A DNA stretch of 64,000 nucleotides from Apricaphanius iberus (GCA_028564705.1 JAPXFQ010002676.1:1860001-1924000), one strand, 5' to 3'. Positions 9,601-24,600 are shown, counted from the stretch's first letter. Numbers and translations: made by a program. Notes: a model not told the origin generated them from the sequence alone.

Positions 9601-12600
9601 CTTTAAACAGTTTTTTGCCGTTTAGGTACTGGCAGAGCCTCAGTTGGAACTTGGAAGTGGGTAATTTAGGCCTCTTTGTTGCGCTCTACAAGCCTGACGC
9701 TATTTCCATGTTCTTCCAGTCTAAAGAAAGGGATTCCGATAAGGAAAAAGGAAGAGGAGCAAAGAAGAGAGGACAAGGCAGAGAGGAATTATAGCAAAGG
9801 ACAGGGAGACAAAGAATGCAGAAGGAGAGACGAAAGGTCAAACTGTGAGACACGATTGTCTGTTGGATTTTTTTCAGATGCCAGGGTTAATTTTGTGTGA
9901 TTAATGTTCACAGCATAAACATCTGAACTCATTTTTTTTTGTGGCTTACTGGAGTCTGACCGGATTTTGCACACAAGCATGGTTTAAAGTCTACACTTTG
10001 GACAAAAACAATGTTTTTAAAGGACTAATGCTTTCACAGTTTAAAGCCGCAGTGACTGTGCAGGTCCAAATTTCATTGTCATTGGAGGTAATGATCATTA
10101 AGTCAGGGTTTGGCAGAGGAACGTGCACAGAGCTGTCAGGAGTATCCATAGGTCAGGCAAGCCGACGTCATTGCTTTCATCGGTTGTGGACTTACAGTTC
10201 ATTGGCTCAGGTCAGAGTCTATAAAACAGCACCTGATATTTACTATGGAGCTATTTTTATCCAAGCAGCAGTGAAGCTGTCAGCCTTGACTGAACATGTA
10301 ATAAAAGAAATGTCTGAAGTTTAAAATTGAAGGGAGAGGCTTCACAGAAGAACATTTTAGAGATCTGTCTGCATCCACTCGTCTTTTGACACATAGATTG
10401 AGAAACAGAAGCAACTCTCAAAGTGCAAAAGCAACTGGATACTTTCCACAGCAGTTTATCATCTTAATGTCCTAAAAGGACTGCAGAGAGGAGGGAAATA
10501 CATGTCTATAGCTAGAAACAAGCAGAATAATATTTTCAGATGGCTACAAAGACTGGAAGAAAAAGGACACAAATTTGCACTATTTTATTCAAATGAAGAT
10601 CGGAAATGTTAGGCATTTGTAGTCAGCCTCTAATGCTCTGTTACCCATAAAAAAACAGTGCAGCAAAAAATCTCATTTAAAATCACAACAACCTTCAGTA
10701 CAATTTACAGCTGTAACATAACATGTGAATAGGAGCACCTAGAATGATTGCTGTATGATATGTTGAAGTATATTGATTTGTTTTCAACAAACATCTCAGA
10801 GAAGCAAATCTTTAAATTATTTAAGCATAACACCCTGTTTTCTCTGTGTGGTAGGTGTGATGCGTGTTGGCGCTCCCACAGCCCCGGAGGTGACCCTGCG
10901 TCTCAACCTAACAGTGAAGGCCAGCAGCTGCGTGGAGCCCGGCAGCAGCTTCAGTGACCCTCAGTGTTCTGGGAAAGGAAAATGCGTCACCCAGCCCTCC
11001 GAGGTGAGAATTCCCAGAAATCTCGAAGGTCAAAGAGCTCATTGCCTGGCCTGATCATTTTATTAGGTCTTACAAAGATAATCCCCCTGTTCCCACAGCA
11101 GTCTGTTCTCCCTGCTCTGTTTGGATGATTTAAAGCACATTATGTTCTTATAATTCATGTTATTTTATCAAAATGTCCGAGAAGCCCTTTAAATGTTGAT
11201 GCCACAAGGGATGTTTGTAAAACATTGTTTCTTAAGATGGGATACTTTGCTGTATTCAATGGAATGATTGCGAAGTAAATCCTAAAATGTTTACAAAGCA
11301 TTTATGGAATTTTCCAAGTGTTTATCAGCCGTCTCACTTTGTAAGTAAAACGGGCAACATGAGCAGGCCCATATTTCAGTCTTGCTTGGTGAAAATGCAA
11401 ACTAGTAGGAAGAAATTCTGCAATATCACCAACTCTTCGATAATAAGTTCTGTAGGCCCAAATCACTTATAAGAATATGCATTGAGAAAAACAGTAGTAT
11501 TTTAACGATTTAGTTGTTTCCAACATTTTTAAAATAATTGTTTAATTTTATGCCTCCTTATCATATGCAGCGCTGTAAAATTATAATAATTTGGGAAAAA
11601 CTTTTTGCTTGAGCCGAATTTAAGAAAACAAAATCTGTGTTTTTGTTTATTTCAGTTCTGTTGCATTCTCAACTTTTGGCACATCTCAGATGTTCAGATC
11701 TCACCTGTCAACACCAGCACTAGTCAAGTCAAGTCAAACTTTATTGTCAATCAAACCATGCAACAGTACATTACACAGCAGACTTAAATTTTGTTCCTTC
11801 CATACTCAAATGTACATATTAAAACAAGATTTGACACACGTTAAGCATAAACAAAACATAGGACACCACTAAACAAGTAAAAATAGCTATTTAACAGATA
11901 TACAAGTGACAGACAGTATTCTTACAGTTACCAGACTAACATCCTGTTCCAGAATTTGGTTAGATTGAGATATTTTACTGTAATGCAACACAAAATCCAA
12001 TATGGCAAGAGTGCAAAATGCAGAGTAGCAGCAAGGAAATTAAGTTTTTATGAACCTTTTACATTCTTGTGCCAGAGATATTGGCATATGTACTGTACAT
12101 AACTATGTACTAGTGGTAGGAACAGTTTTTATTCAAAATAGAAATACTCTATGTTCAAAGGGGTATAAAGTGGTATACAGTGACTTGCACGAGTATTCCT
12201 ACTTCTTAAACTTTTTCACATCGTCATATTCCTGCCAAACTAGAGCAACAAGTTAATTTCAGAATTCATCTAATTAGTAAATCGAGTCCATATTGGTGTA
12301 AATTAATCTCAGTGTAAATCCAGTTTTTCTGTGAAGGTCAAAGAGGTTTGTTGGAGAACAGTGAAGAAAAAATAGGATAATGAAAACCAGTGAACAAGGC
12401 AGACTGATCAGAGATAAAGTTGTGTGTCTTTATTTTATTCAGTCATTTTGCATTTTCTACTTCTGAGCCATCAAAGCCATTGCTGAAAAAACCCCACTCA
12501 TAAGTCAAGTTAACAGTTTCTCTCAAGTCCTAGAGGACACATCAAACATATGGAAGCAAGTGCTCTGCTCAGATCAGCTCAAAGTTTAACCTTTTGCCCT

Positions 12601-15600
12601 ACTTGGTAACTGTGGCTAAAACCTACTATCTTCTCCTAGAAACACAGTGGTGGCAGCATATTGTTGTGGCAATAATTTTTTTATGCGGGGACAAGGAAGT
12701 TGGTCAGAGTTGATTAAGAAAGATCTAACTACAAGGAAGTCACTGAAGAAAATTTGCGTTTAGAAAAGACTTAAGAGTGAGATGATAACGACCCTTAGCA
12801 CACAGCCAAGGCTACAACAGAATGGATTTTGCAGTGAACTTTGGTTCCACAAAGTATTCACTTAAGCTTGATGAGGGCAGCGTTGTTGGTTGGCCTGGGG
12901 GACCTGGACCCACCCACTTGCACTTGAGCCCACCCTAAGGGACAACCAGTTCATAATTGCTTATTTTCTGTTCTGCCAGAGGTTGCTTCTGCAACTGTCC
13001 ATTTATAAAAACACATACTCATCCATGCCCATTTTTCATGGTTATTTCCATGTCGACCCAGCCAAGATCCACACACAGACAATTCAGTTTGGTCTAGTTA
13101 AACAGTATTAGTGGTTTAATTATCTTTGCAAATGCACCACTTTTTACCAGAACATTGCTTTTCAGCTGCTTTCACACAGCAAGAAATGTACCAGAATGGA
13201 TCCCAACTGCGTATATGATGTAAACGTGATGCAGCAGGCATACATTTCTCATTTCCCCATACAGAGTCATTCTTCAAAGATGGCCGAAACAGCAGAACTC
13301 CTCACAGTGCTAATTTTCTTATCAGCACAATACAATTTTATTTTCAATCCCAACACAGGTCACTTTCACATGTGGTACTATTGAGATAAATATCTGACGT
13401 TTTACAAACTTGCAGCCCATACGGTTAAGTCACATTTCATCCGACTGAGTGGAATAAATAACGTTATCCTGCTTCTTTTTTTTACCTTTATTACATTTTA
13501 ACAATTTTATCAACTCAACGCGCAGAATATATTCACAACTGATTAACACACAGCGACTTTTGAACATTTATGGTTGGTTAACATTTTTTCCAAAAATTTT
13601 AACCAACATTTTGAGGAAAAAAGTGTCTAAAGTACTCCAATTTATATTATGTTGTGTGAAAGCAGAGGAATTTTCTTGGCCCAGAAGAGAGCTAGAGACA
13701 GGTAAATGAATAAAAATATTTAAACCAGACTAACTCCGATCGTCCTATTTAGAAGCACAGAGCTTATGATTCATGCATAGTTTCTGAGAGCACCGAGTTC
13801 ATTCGCTTTTATGTTGATCTGGAATCAGTGCAGTTGGGTTTAATGAAGAATTGTGTTTTGATACTGCTGTCTCCATTACATCTTTTTTTTTTATTCCTCT
13901 CAGAAAAAGGCTTATTATTTTGATGATGGTCTGTCTCTTTGATTTATCAATGGTTTGTTAAGACCACTACAAAAGCACAAACCCATGTGGCCTACATGTT
14001 TTCAGATTACTTATTACTTGTCTTTTTCAGTTGTAAAATGCACAAAAATAGGATTTCCTTCTGCTGATTTTGCCAACACCTGAAAGGTGAACGCTGCAAA
14101 TCACATCACAGAAGCTTTTAAAGTTTGCATTTTTCAAAGTTATTTTAATTAAAGCTTGCGCTGAATGAAGGTTTAAACACGCACTTGATCATTTAATAAC
14201 GTGGCACTGATGAGCAGTGTTGCCACAGTTACTTTGAAAAAGTATTATGATTACCGACTACTGATTACTCCTACCAAAAGTAACTTAGTTACTTTACATA
14301 TTACTTTATTTTAAAAGTAACTAAGTTGTATTACAAGTTACTTTATTATTTACTTTCAGAAGCTCCCAATAACCCTCCCCACTGCCTCAACATAAACACA
14401 ATAACCAGTTTTGCCAATACTCACTTCATTGGAAGTGCATTTTAACAGTAAGGCCGGAAAGACTGTATGCTTGCTTTTTAACATCACGTTGACACCAGCA
14501 ACAATGAAGGAATAAGCTGTGTCTTGGGGACGTACCTGCTTTCTCACTGCACGTACTAATGAGGAGTTCCACTAGGGGGCAGAGTAGGCCTATAGACTAC
14601 AGAAATCAGACTCAGGCAAAAACAAACATGGCCACCGCAAAGGAGATTATCAATAGGAATGGGAATCTTACAACATCTCAAGATTCCGATTCTTTGGGTG
14701 ACGATTCGATTCAGAAACGATTCTCGATTCAGAAGCGATATTTTTTTCTTAATCAATACTCTTTCATTCATCATTTGTGTTTGTAATACACACAATTTGA
14801 TCTGCCAAGTGTCTGTGATCAAGTGAGCCATGAAACACAAAATGGATTTTACAATCTATGTTGAGAGAAGGGAACTGGTTCAAAAACAACTGGACATCCA
14901 AGACCTTTTAAACAAAATTTCTAGTCTTGAAAAAAAATGCTGATATATTTTAAGAAGAAAAAAAATAAATAAAATGTATTTTGTTTGTTCTTTGGTATGT
15001 AGTAGAAAATACATTGAAAATATTTACTATTAAAAATAAATTTATGGCTTATGTTATTATTTTCATTGTTTTTGTTAGAAATTTTAAAAGTCCTAACGTT
15101 ATTGAACTCAGCATATATTTCGGACTTCCTTGAAAGCGCCACAGGTGTGCAGCGCTGCTGGATATTTATGTGTAGTTTATAAAGAAAGATCAATCCTATA
15201 TACTTGCAGATATATATATAAAAAAAACTCTAGCCAAGGGTGTCATTAGCATGGAGAAGACCTTTTAGGCGGTTCAAACATTTACCTTCAGCAAAGACGG
15301 GGCGGGCTGGATTTCTCTTTCGTCTTTCATGCTGAAGCTTTAGCCTAGCCTAGTGAAAACAGAGCCTTGAGTAGGTTATGAGCATGTCCATGCATATCTC
15401 TTTATCCATGCCAACAGGATTTTGCATTCTAGCGATGTAAACAGCGAATCATTGACCAGAAGTACACCTGTCCCGAGGCTGTATTGTTCTGGTGATGACG
15501 ATGTTGGATCTCAATGTAAAATAACTGAGGCTGACTTTTTGCATCTTCAAAACTCTCCATGAAAAAGGCTTTTTGAGAAGGGAACGTTTGAAAGGCTAAA

Positions 15601-18600
15601 ATGCCAATCTACAGTCTGTTTCAGGTTTTTAAACAGGATAATGTAGTTACTATTAAGGCCTATTGTTCAGGTGTGCCTTCCTTTGACAAAATACATTTTG
15701 GGTCAACATCAAAACACTCTTTTCTATGGCGTCTATATTGTGTAAATATTTTTATAACCTCAGGGTGCTCTGCATCTTGAAAAAGCATATCAAAGAATCA
15801 CTAAATGGGTCTGATTCCTCAGATGGGAGCAGTTTTCACCACGATTGATAGAATTCGGTGGGACTTCAATCACCCCCCTGCCCCTCTCACCACCCAGGTA
15901 ACCCTCCACAAGTTTTGAAAGTTTACTTTTTCAAAGCCTAAAGTCTGAGATTTCCTTCCCCTTCATCACCACGTTCTTTTCGTGTCTAGTCTGATATGCG
16001 CAAATCTTGTATTCTGCCGCAGTGAACTCTTGAATACTGTCACCCGGTGGTAGCTCGTTTGCTAAGTCCCCTAAGTAGCCACCGGTCTGTAAAACGGTTT
16101 CACCTTTTCTGGCCACATATGCCACGCTGTCATTGTCCATGTATAAGACTCTTTCTTGAAGTTGATGCAAGTAATTCAGCAGCTCTGTACGCTGTAGTAA
16201 ATGCTGCAATGAACACATTTGTTGTGCCATTAGGGGCAGTAATGCATTTTCTGATTTAATTCCATTGAATCATGAGCAGGTCAGGATTCAGAAAGCTAAA
16301 GTAGGGGATGCAAACTGCTGTATTGATATGTTGAAAGCTTGATGTTCCCTTTTAACACTGTTTTGAAAGTGTTCCATACAAATAAAATTGCCTTGCAAAA
16401 TTTCTCAGAAAACATCAGTAAAAATACAACTAATGCAGCTCTTTAATGAGGATGGTCTGTGTCTGGTTATTTTTCTGAGGGACTTACCCCCAGAGACTCT
16501 TTAGGCATATTTTAGCGACTTGCCTTTTCCCTGGGTTCACTGTTTTTGCAGGTTCAGACACGACTCCCTGATTGTCCTTGCAATCCTGAAGGCATTCCAG
16601 TGTTTTGTCCTTGCATTGTGCATCAGGATAGCCTGAGATCTCCTGTTTCATCTTCAAGAAGGATAGGACATAATTGGTAATTACTTTTCGCTATTCTGCT
16701 CAAAGTGCCAGACCTCCACAATTTCAACAATTCTGAAATCATGTGAAAGGGCTTCCTTAACTTCTTCAGACACCAGCACAACCTTTAAGGCTCGCTCTGA
16801 GTCACTGTCCCCAGTTGTGATCCTGTTTTGCAATGTGCATGTTCGGAATTGGGTGAACACTAGCTTTCCCTGATCTTTCCGAATTGCAAAATGGGAATCA
16901 AAGACCATGAGGAGGTGAAATGACAGCTTTGATGAATCCATAGTCATTTCTGGGATCGCCAAAGTTCTCCCTCATGACTGGTTGACCTGCAGGAAAGTTT
17001 TTCGCTTTCTGAATGAATGGGTACAGACTACAGACATTATGGTATTCCACCCTCTCATTTGGAGCCGCTGTGGGCCTTAATCCAACCCCACATGTTCTAC
17101 CTCCAAAGAGCGCTACACAGGGAGCAAGTGGTACTCGAGTCCGTTATGTCAGCAAACACTTTCACATCAGGATTAGACCTCTTCATTTCTTCCCACTCAT
17201 GCCCTCAAATCACTTCTATTCCTATCCTATACTCTGTGCGCAACACCGGCTCCCTTTCCTTTGTTACGGCGTAAAGTTTTTCATGTGGAAGGGGTGACAG
17301 CGGACTCACGACCTGCTACTTCCGCATAAACAATCTAGAAAAGTATGGACCAGTCTATTTCTCCCCACCTCTTAAAAGCATGTCAAATATTAATCTTCCG
17401 CCTATATGCCAAATATTCAAGCCACTTGATGGAAGTAGAAGAAAGGTGTTCTGTTGGTGAAGGTATAGCTGAAGTGTCACTATTCAGATTCATTTACTCC
17501 CCCTTACTGGATTTTCCATAAGCAGGTGTAGAATTTCTCCCGTTCAACACCGGTCATCTGTTCAACTCTGTAATAGGCAGGTGGTGGGAAGCTGTCCATG
17601 TAGGTCAGATTTTTTCATTTTGAGAATTGGTATGTAAAGTACCCTTTACACTGAGCTCGAAAACCTAGCACTGCGGGCATTTTGCTGAGTTTCATACACA
17701 AGAATGAAAGGCTGTCAATGAATCTCACACTAATCAGGATCGGTGAAGCGGAGAATTTTAAAACGAGTGATAATTGCAAGTTTCCTCCATAACTCTGTCA
17801 GCACTCAGGATAAGATAAGAGTCAAAATACCTGTGTCTTATGGGCTACAAAGGTAGAATTTTTACCAAAAAGGCTTTTTGATTTCATGAATAAAATCACG
17901 GATGCAGTCAGATCACTCATGACCAGCAGCCCGTTGCTAACATAGGTCCCAATATCATAATATACATTTATTTTTATTCCATCCATCTCAGTGTCCACAG
18001 GGCAGGTCTGGATACAGCATTCATGCCCTACAGGGGGATGGTTCTTTCCAAGCTTGCTCCTGAAAATCTTGCATTTTAACCCCCCAACAGATGTGGGTCT
18101 TCCTTTTAACGAGGCTCTGGTTATAGTTTTGGTCGTATTTTGGGACATTTCTTAACCTGGTCACAGAGACTGTCCTGTACTTTTGCCTCAAGTCTCTTCA
18201 CAACAACTTTGTCTATCATAACACACCTGATTGCAACAAACTCTAAGTCATTACATCTAAATAGAGCAAGCATTCCCAGTTTACGGGATGGATCAGTACA
18301 CACTGTGCAGGAACGCTTTTAAAAACGGGTATCTTTCTGATTAATTGGATCGAAACAGTAGTGACAAATGTCATGAGCGCCTATGAACCCCTTCAGATTT
18401 TTTTATTGCATAATGCTGCTGGACAAGCAAAAGAAAGACTACACTATCTGTCTCTCAAACTTGCATAGAACTCCATCTCCTTCAGGATATGTAAAATACA
18501 ACGATTTTCTGATTTAAAAGTTCCTCAAATTTAGATCATCTTGAATGAGAGTGTTCCGACAGGCCTGCACACTGCTACAACTTCTTACCGGGCTATAGCT

Positions 18601-21600
18601 TTGTCTGTAATAAGTATCAGGTGTGAGACACATGCCAAGCTAATTGCAAAGCATAACTAATCACCCTTATAGTTACGATGTCACAACATAAAGATGACAT
18701 TTCTTCTTATTTATCAGCTCACAAGCGTGACATATTCCATGTTTAGGTTTACCACCGCCCCGAGGATCCTGTACTGCTTGCATTTTAAATTCTAAATGAT
18801 CTATAGAAGCAATTTCTGCATGGACTGCAACAGATTGTCCAAAAATGTCTCAAATTCATGCATAATACCCCCCCCCCCACACACACACACCTTCATCTAC
18901 AGTGAATGTTCCATGATGAGATATGCCTGGATCATTCACTTCTAAAAGCATCATTTTGGTTAACCATGGGAGACTGTGGCTGATAAACCCCTGAGCATGT
19001 TCATTACAGTAGTGTGGTATTCTACAAAGCAGGGATGAAAATCTTGGGGTTGAACAAAGGTGTCTTATTTGGCGACTCTTGCTCTATGATGCTAGATTCA
19101 TTCTCCATACTGGATTCAGGCTGCTCTGATCCTGCAGTAGTGCCATGCTCCTGCTCTGTCAGGGAGCAGGGTCAACATGATCATGGGTAGAGGGCATGAA
19201 TGTGCAGTGGTCACGTTTACAGGTGTTTAAACATCACTGAGCACAGGAAAAAAAAACACAAAAAAAAAAACACGTTATCATGCTGTAACGGAGAGGGGAT
19301 CATATACTGCCAATTCTCCCCCGAATTCTCCACCCAACACATAGATTCGTGTGCAGAGGATTGGGCAATTCTTCTGAATGTTCTATACATCTGAGACATT
19401 CAGGGTAATAGGCTCGAGAGACGTTAAATCCCCCAGACTACATACAAAAGCATTCACCAGGACCGGTCAGATCCGACTCAAAACCTGGAGAGAGCTCTAG
19501 ACTGAGCCTCACTGTTCTCAGGTGCCATGTGCTGCAGCTCGGGCGTCTAGCGCTGATCCTCCGATATGCAGCCTTGACCGTCCCAATCCAAATAGGGTAG
19601 AATAGGCAATCGCGGTTGTCGTGTTCTGCTGCTGCTTGGGCCTCTGATCAACATTCCCTTTCCTCTACAGAGGCATCAATTGTGAATATAAGAAACAAAG
19701 TTAATAAATTATTACTACTCTCTCATGGACAGCATGAAAAAACACATAAAAGCTCAAACACAAACACAATGAAACAAAAGGTGAAAAATATGGAAGCATG
19801 GAAGGGCCAAAATAATAACACTAAAATCCTAAAAAAAACCCACCAAGAAATAGACTAAAATGATTAGGTAAACCGAATAAGGAAATTAAATAACCAAAAC
19901 TCAAAAAACAAACACCTAACATCATAGAGCTATTTCTTTGTTCTTTTCCCCAAATATCTGGTCCAAATGACATGGCCACACGGTGCACTGTTCTGCTGCT
20001 AATCAAGTTTCTATAGCTTTACGTTAGCAAAAGTCTTTACAAGAAGGCAAAAACGTTAAACGTGGGTACTATTTCTTTACCATCTTGTATTGATCTATAT
20101 TGATCTTTACTGTTTTAATCAAGGCCCATCCAATATTACTATAGCCCATCTAAAACTGAAAACCTGACACCGTGACTGATATGCATACCATCATTTTCAT
20201 ATTGTTTGTAAAAAGAAATAAATATGTACCCTTTTCTCACTTCCAAGCTATGAGCTACAGTAATTTGTTTTTCAGCAAGATAAAATGCTAATAAAAAAAT
20301 CATGAAGACTGAGGTTGAAATGAGACAAAATGCGGAAAAAAAGAAAGTTATAATTCAGTTAGGTGTTTTTGAAAGTGCATTGATAATTTTGCAAAAATGC
20401 TCTTGATGCTGATATTAACCCTGTACCAGCCTTGTTAACTTTAGGCAGATTCAGACTCTTTATATCTGTTTTTTTTTGTTTTTTTGTTTTTTTTGTTACT
20501 GTAACACCCATCTCATTTGAGAAAGTCAAACTGTGTCCCTGCGGATTAAAGTGTTTTGTCACCAAATCATTTTACAGTCTTCAAACCCATGGATATATCT
20601 TCCCATGTTGTTTGTCACTTCTACTAATTAAAAAATTGCACGATTGCTACCTGCAGAGCACTTTCTACTGTGAGTGTGAAGACGGCTACACTGGAATTTT
20701 TTGTGAAGAGCTCGACGCCTGCCACCACCGTCCTTGTCGAAACAACGGCACCTGCACGGACGTCAGACAAGGTGGCGAGGGACAAAACTTCACGTGTACC
20801 TGCCAACCAGGTATGTACGAAGACTCTCATGCATTAAACATGCGTTAATATGTGTAGGTTGTTTTCACCTGATTGGTACAAGTGTGACTTTATTGTTTTC
20901 TGTTGATTCTATACTCTTCCTTGGCTTTTAGAAAATGTCTCATAAGATCAGAGCGAATGTGAACTTTTCATTCTCACAGTTAATTTTTCGCGGGCAGGTT
21001 TGGCTGTTATGGCCCTCAGAACAATGCCTGCTAACGGAGCAGTAAACGTCAAAGGTGACTGCTAAATGTGCTAACAAGCTCATTCTGAAAAGTTGATGAA
21101 ATATCCCCTGAGCACATTAAATCATCACGTTTAATTTTAATCACCAGCAGAAAAAAATAATAAAAACAGAAATATTTCAAGTTAGATTAGAAATTCTGCT
21201 TTTTATTGTGAGAAATGTATATTTGGTCATCCTAAAATGCAAAAGATACAACAATTCAGACGTTCTAGGATGATTCAGTGTCTGCAGATTTTAAATGTGC
21301 AAAACATTTCTCTAACAGCATCAGAGTAGAATTTGGTTTAAAATTTTACTTACCAAATGGTCAAGTCGCTTCAGAAAAACTTTGGGCGCTAATGGTGACT
21401 TTTGGCAAAATGTGCGCCCCTGCAAATAACCAAAATAAGCTCTAGTCACTTGTCTTTTTATTTATGTATTTTTTACCTTTTTGCCTGAAATATCAAACAG
21501 CCTGATGAGAGATCATGTATTTGCCAGGTTATGAAGGCGAGCGCTGCCAGATGCTGGTTGACCACTGCCTCTCTCAGCCTTGTAAGAATGGAGCCACCTG

Positions 21601-24600
21601 CTTCAGCAGCTTGGCCGGACCCAGGTGCTACTGTCCCGAAGGTAACAAGCCAATTATTCTGCAACTGATGTTTGGTGTGGGTCTGGCATAAATAAACCAA
21701 GAAGTATTAGAGTCATTGCCAGGAGTGTACGGTTTGTTGTGCCTGGACAAAAGCCTTTTTAACAGCCTATGTATGTGTGTCTTTGCAAAAAGACGAAGCA
21801 AAGATCTTTAGACATGTTTCCGCATCCTAAAATAGCATCTATATTTTTGTCGTGTCGAGTATCTGCTGCATGTTTAAGAGTATCTATGCCACACTGATGC
21901 TTAATTTAAACATTCCTCCTCTTTTCTAATTAGTCTTCATAGGCTGAGTGACCTGTATAAGCCACTCTGGGGAAATCTGCGACTGCAAAAGTTATGCATT
22001 TTTTTCTCTCAACTAGATCACATGGGTTTGCAATTAGTTTAAGCCGTGTGCCCGTGACTGTGTAAAAATGAAAAACCAGCAGATAGCAATGAAAGTGGGC
22101 ACATAAATAAGCAACAGCAGTAGTGGAAAACTACCAGCGTTGGACTAGCTCTTTTAGTTGTTCTACTTAAAATTCCCAACAGTCAGTTCAGTATTGTGCC
22201 GGCTAAACTGGAACACCTGGCTGTATTGTTAGACTAGAGCTGCCAAAAACCAATGTCCCCAATAAGGATGGGAAGTTGTGATCCAGTGTTTGTGAATTTA
22301 TTCAGATGGAATGAGAGAAGCAGTGTTAGAAACAGCAAGTCTCTGCAAGCTAAAACAACTGCGAACTTCAGAATATTAATTGGAAGATTAGTTTTGTTTT
22401 TGAAGAAAGTTTGACCTTGTTAATTGCACGTTAGTGAGATAAAACAATCCAAAATAATTATGTGGTTTTGAATAAATATATATAAATTCAACCAGACAAA
22501 TAAATGTTGACATGTTTTTCATTGGTACCAATCTGACTTTTCTTTTCACATGCCTATGACTAACCTCCAACTGATGCCTTAGTGTTGCGGCACATACACA
22601 CACAAGCAATAAAGTCATGACAACTCTAAACCATCTGTCATCAGAGATGCATCGGCTCTGTGATCACTTTGCATACAATGCCAGCAGGAGCCGCATTTTT
22701 ATCTCCTGCAGTGGAATCGCCCCACAGCGATCATGTTTTCATTATTTTGGTGAAAAAATTCTGCTAGTCTTTTTAACGTGAGAAAAAAAGCATAATTATA
22801 ATCAATTAAAAACCGAGAAAACACCAACAAAACTGCTTCTGTCATTTCAGATAAAAGGCTTGGCACACCCTGTCATAAAATGTGTTTATTTTTCATAATC
22901 TCTGATGAAAAAACTATAACTGAGTTCCTATTTAAAAATGTCACCTTATTTTTTCCACAAAGCTGGATTAATGTTGCTACTAATATGATACAGTGCTTTT
23001 CAAATATATTCGGACCCATTGAACTATAATAAGCAAATTACAAACATAGACTTCAATGTTTTTTCTATTCTAAATGATGGACAAACACAAAGTTCAACCT
23101 AATTTATAGATGGGAGAAAATGATACAATGTTTTTAAAATACAACAATTTTCAACTTTTGACTCTTAAATTGATTTTTGTCTGGACTGCTTTGTAAAGCT
23201 GTTGTTCTCATACTTGAGAATCTGGATCCCAAAGCACAAAGAAGGTAATCTTAGAATATTCTAAACAAGTTGATAAAACTTAAATGGTTCACTTAAAGGC
23301 AATAAAAAGGGACTGATGTCACAACAGGACACTGAAAAACTTATCCATGCATTTATCTTTAGTTGGATTGATTACTGCAGTAGTGTCCTCACAGGTCTCC
23401 CTAAAGAGCCAATCAGACACCTTCAGCTGATCCAGAATGCTGCTCACTAGAACCAGGAAAGCGGAACACATCACCCCAGTTCTAAAGTTCTTACACTGGC
23501 TCCCTGTAGCTCAAAAAATAGCCATCAAAATACTTTCAAAAATACTGTTTCAACACAAGACATCCATTTGCTTCCAGCTTCAAGCACAATGGACAGCGTC
23601 ATACCTCAGTGCAGTATGTTGTTGTATGTTGTGTTCGTAGTCTCAGCTTTAGTTATGGCTAACTTCCAACCAGAAAACAATGCACAATGCCTAATTCAAC
23701 AGAACCATCAGAGACTGTGTGAGCCAGTTATGGTGGAACAACTGAAACTGCCTTCTAACTCAACCACAAAATCTTTAGGTCCTGCCCTAGAACACAATCT
23801 CCATCATAAGGAGGTTGAATTAGAGAATGATGCACATCATGGCGGAAAAAAATGGATCTCTCGATATGATCCGCCATAGTTCAGAACGTCCGGCAACAGA
23901 GGAAGCCCCGCCCACGCTCTCTTTTTTTGCTCAGAAGCAAGCGTTGCAAGATTAAACGTACGTGCATCAAACTACATGCGTTGGGAGCGTTGCTTGACAC
24001 AGACAAAGTGTGCAGTGTCAACACAGCATAAGTCACAAAATCGTTAAAAGATTTTGTCACTCACCCTACATCGCTCAGACATCGATCCTTTCATGTCTCC
24101 TGCTCCATATCTTTGATTCTTCAAGCCAATACTGATCTAACCAGCAATCATCCAGTCTCTAGAAACTCCAATTGCAGCCTTCCACCCTGATCCAGCGGTC
24201 TCCCGCTATCTGATCACCGCAGAGACCTATTGCTGTCCTGCAGCAGAGAAGCTGCTGGTGGCCGACACAGCAGGCACGCTGTGGCTTCTCCGTCCTGTCA
24301 CACGCAAGCCTCACCTGCTCTACCACTTCATCACCGAAGCCAACTCTAACCCAATTGTGGAACTCAATAACAGCCCCAATCACAGCTCCGATCGCAGCTC
24401 CATTCCTTATGGCGAAATGAGAAAAATCAGCCATCACTCACAGTTTTCTGATGTTCCAAATGCCTAGGCTGCAGCCAGGATCTAGCCCGTTCTCTCTCCC
24501 ACTGCCTGCTGGCCATTCATCGTACATGCTGTCCATTTTTGCATAGCACTTCTAGTACTTGCAGTCTGCCACATTCCTGCCATGCTGTATTTAACGGCCT

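Larger units (their letters stand above)
6305..10854 (+). other. dner: dner intron (4.55 kb)
   Basis: Phase 1 intron, GTGAGT...TAG. It contains a TA microsatellite, a 1.8-kb repeat with a hAT-type MITE inside, and about 2.3 kb (8500-10854) in which no gene or clear repeat is seen. The short open frames at 9597-9900 and 9941-10324 have no recognisable domain and are probably chance. Confidence 0.85.
11004..20656 (+). other. dner: dner intron (9.65 kb), richest in transposon relics
   Basis: Phase 0 intron, GTGAGA...CTGCAG. It carries a LINE-like tail near 11.7 kb, a Tc1 relic (12177-12880), two hAT-like fragments near 14.2 and 14.7 kb, and the Polinton polymerase relic (15910-18780). No host exon was seen in it. 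Confidence 0.9.

Noticed and set aside
9941..10324. 127-codon plus-strand open frame in a dner intron
   Set aside because: No domain, no splice context that fits dner, ordinary intron composition. Most likely chance.
16047..16259. Plus-strand frame over the Polinton region
   Set aside because: It is antisense to the polymerase motif C segment, which carries the recognisable protein.
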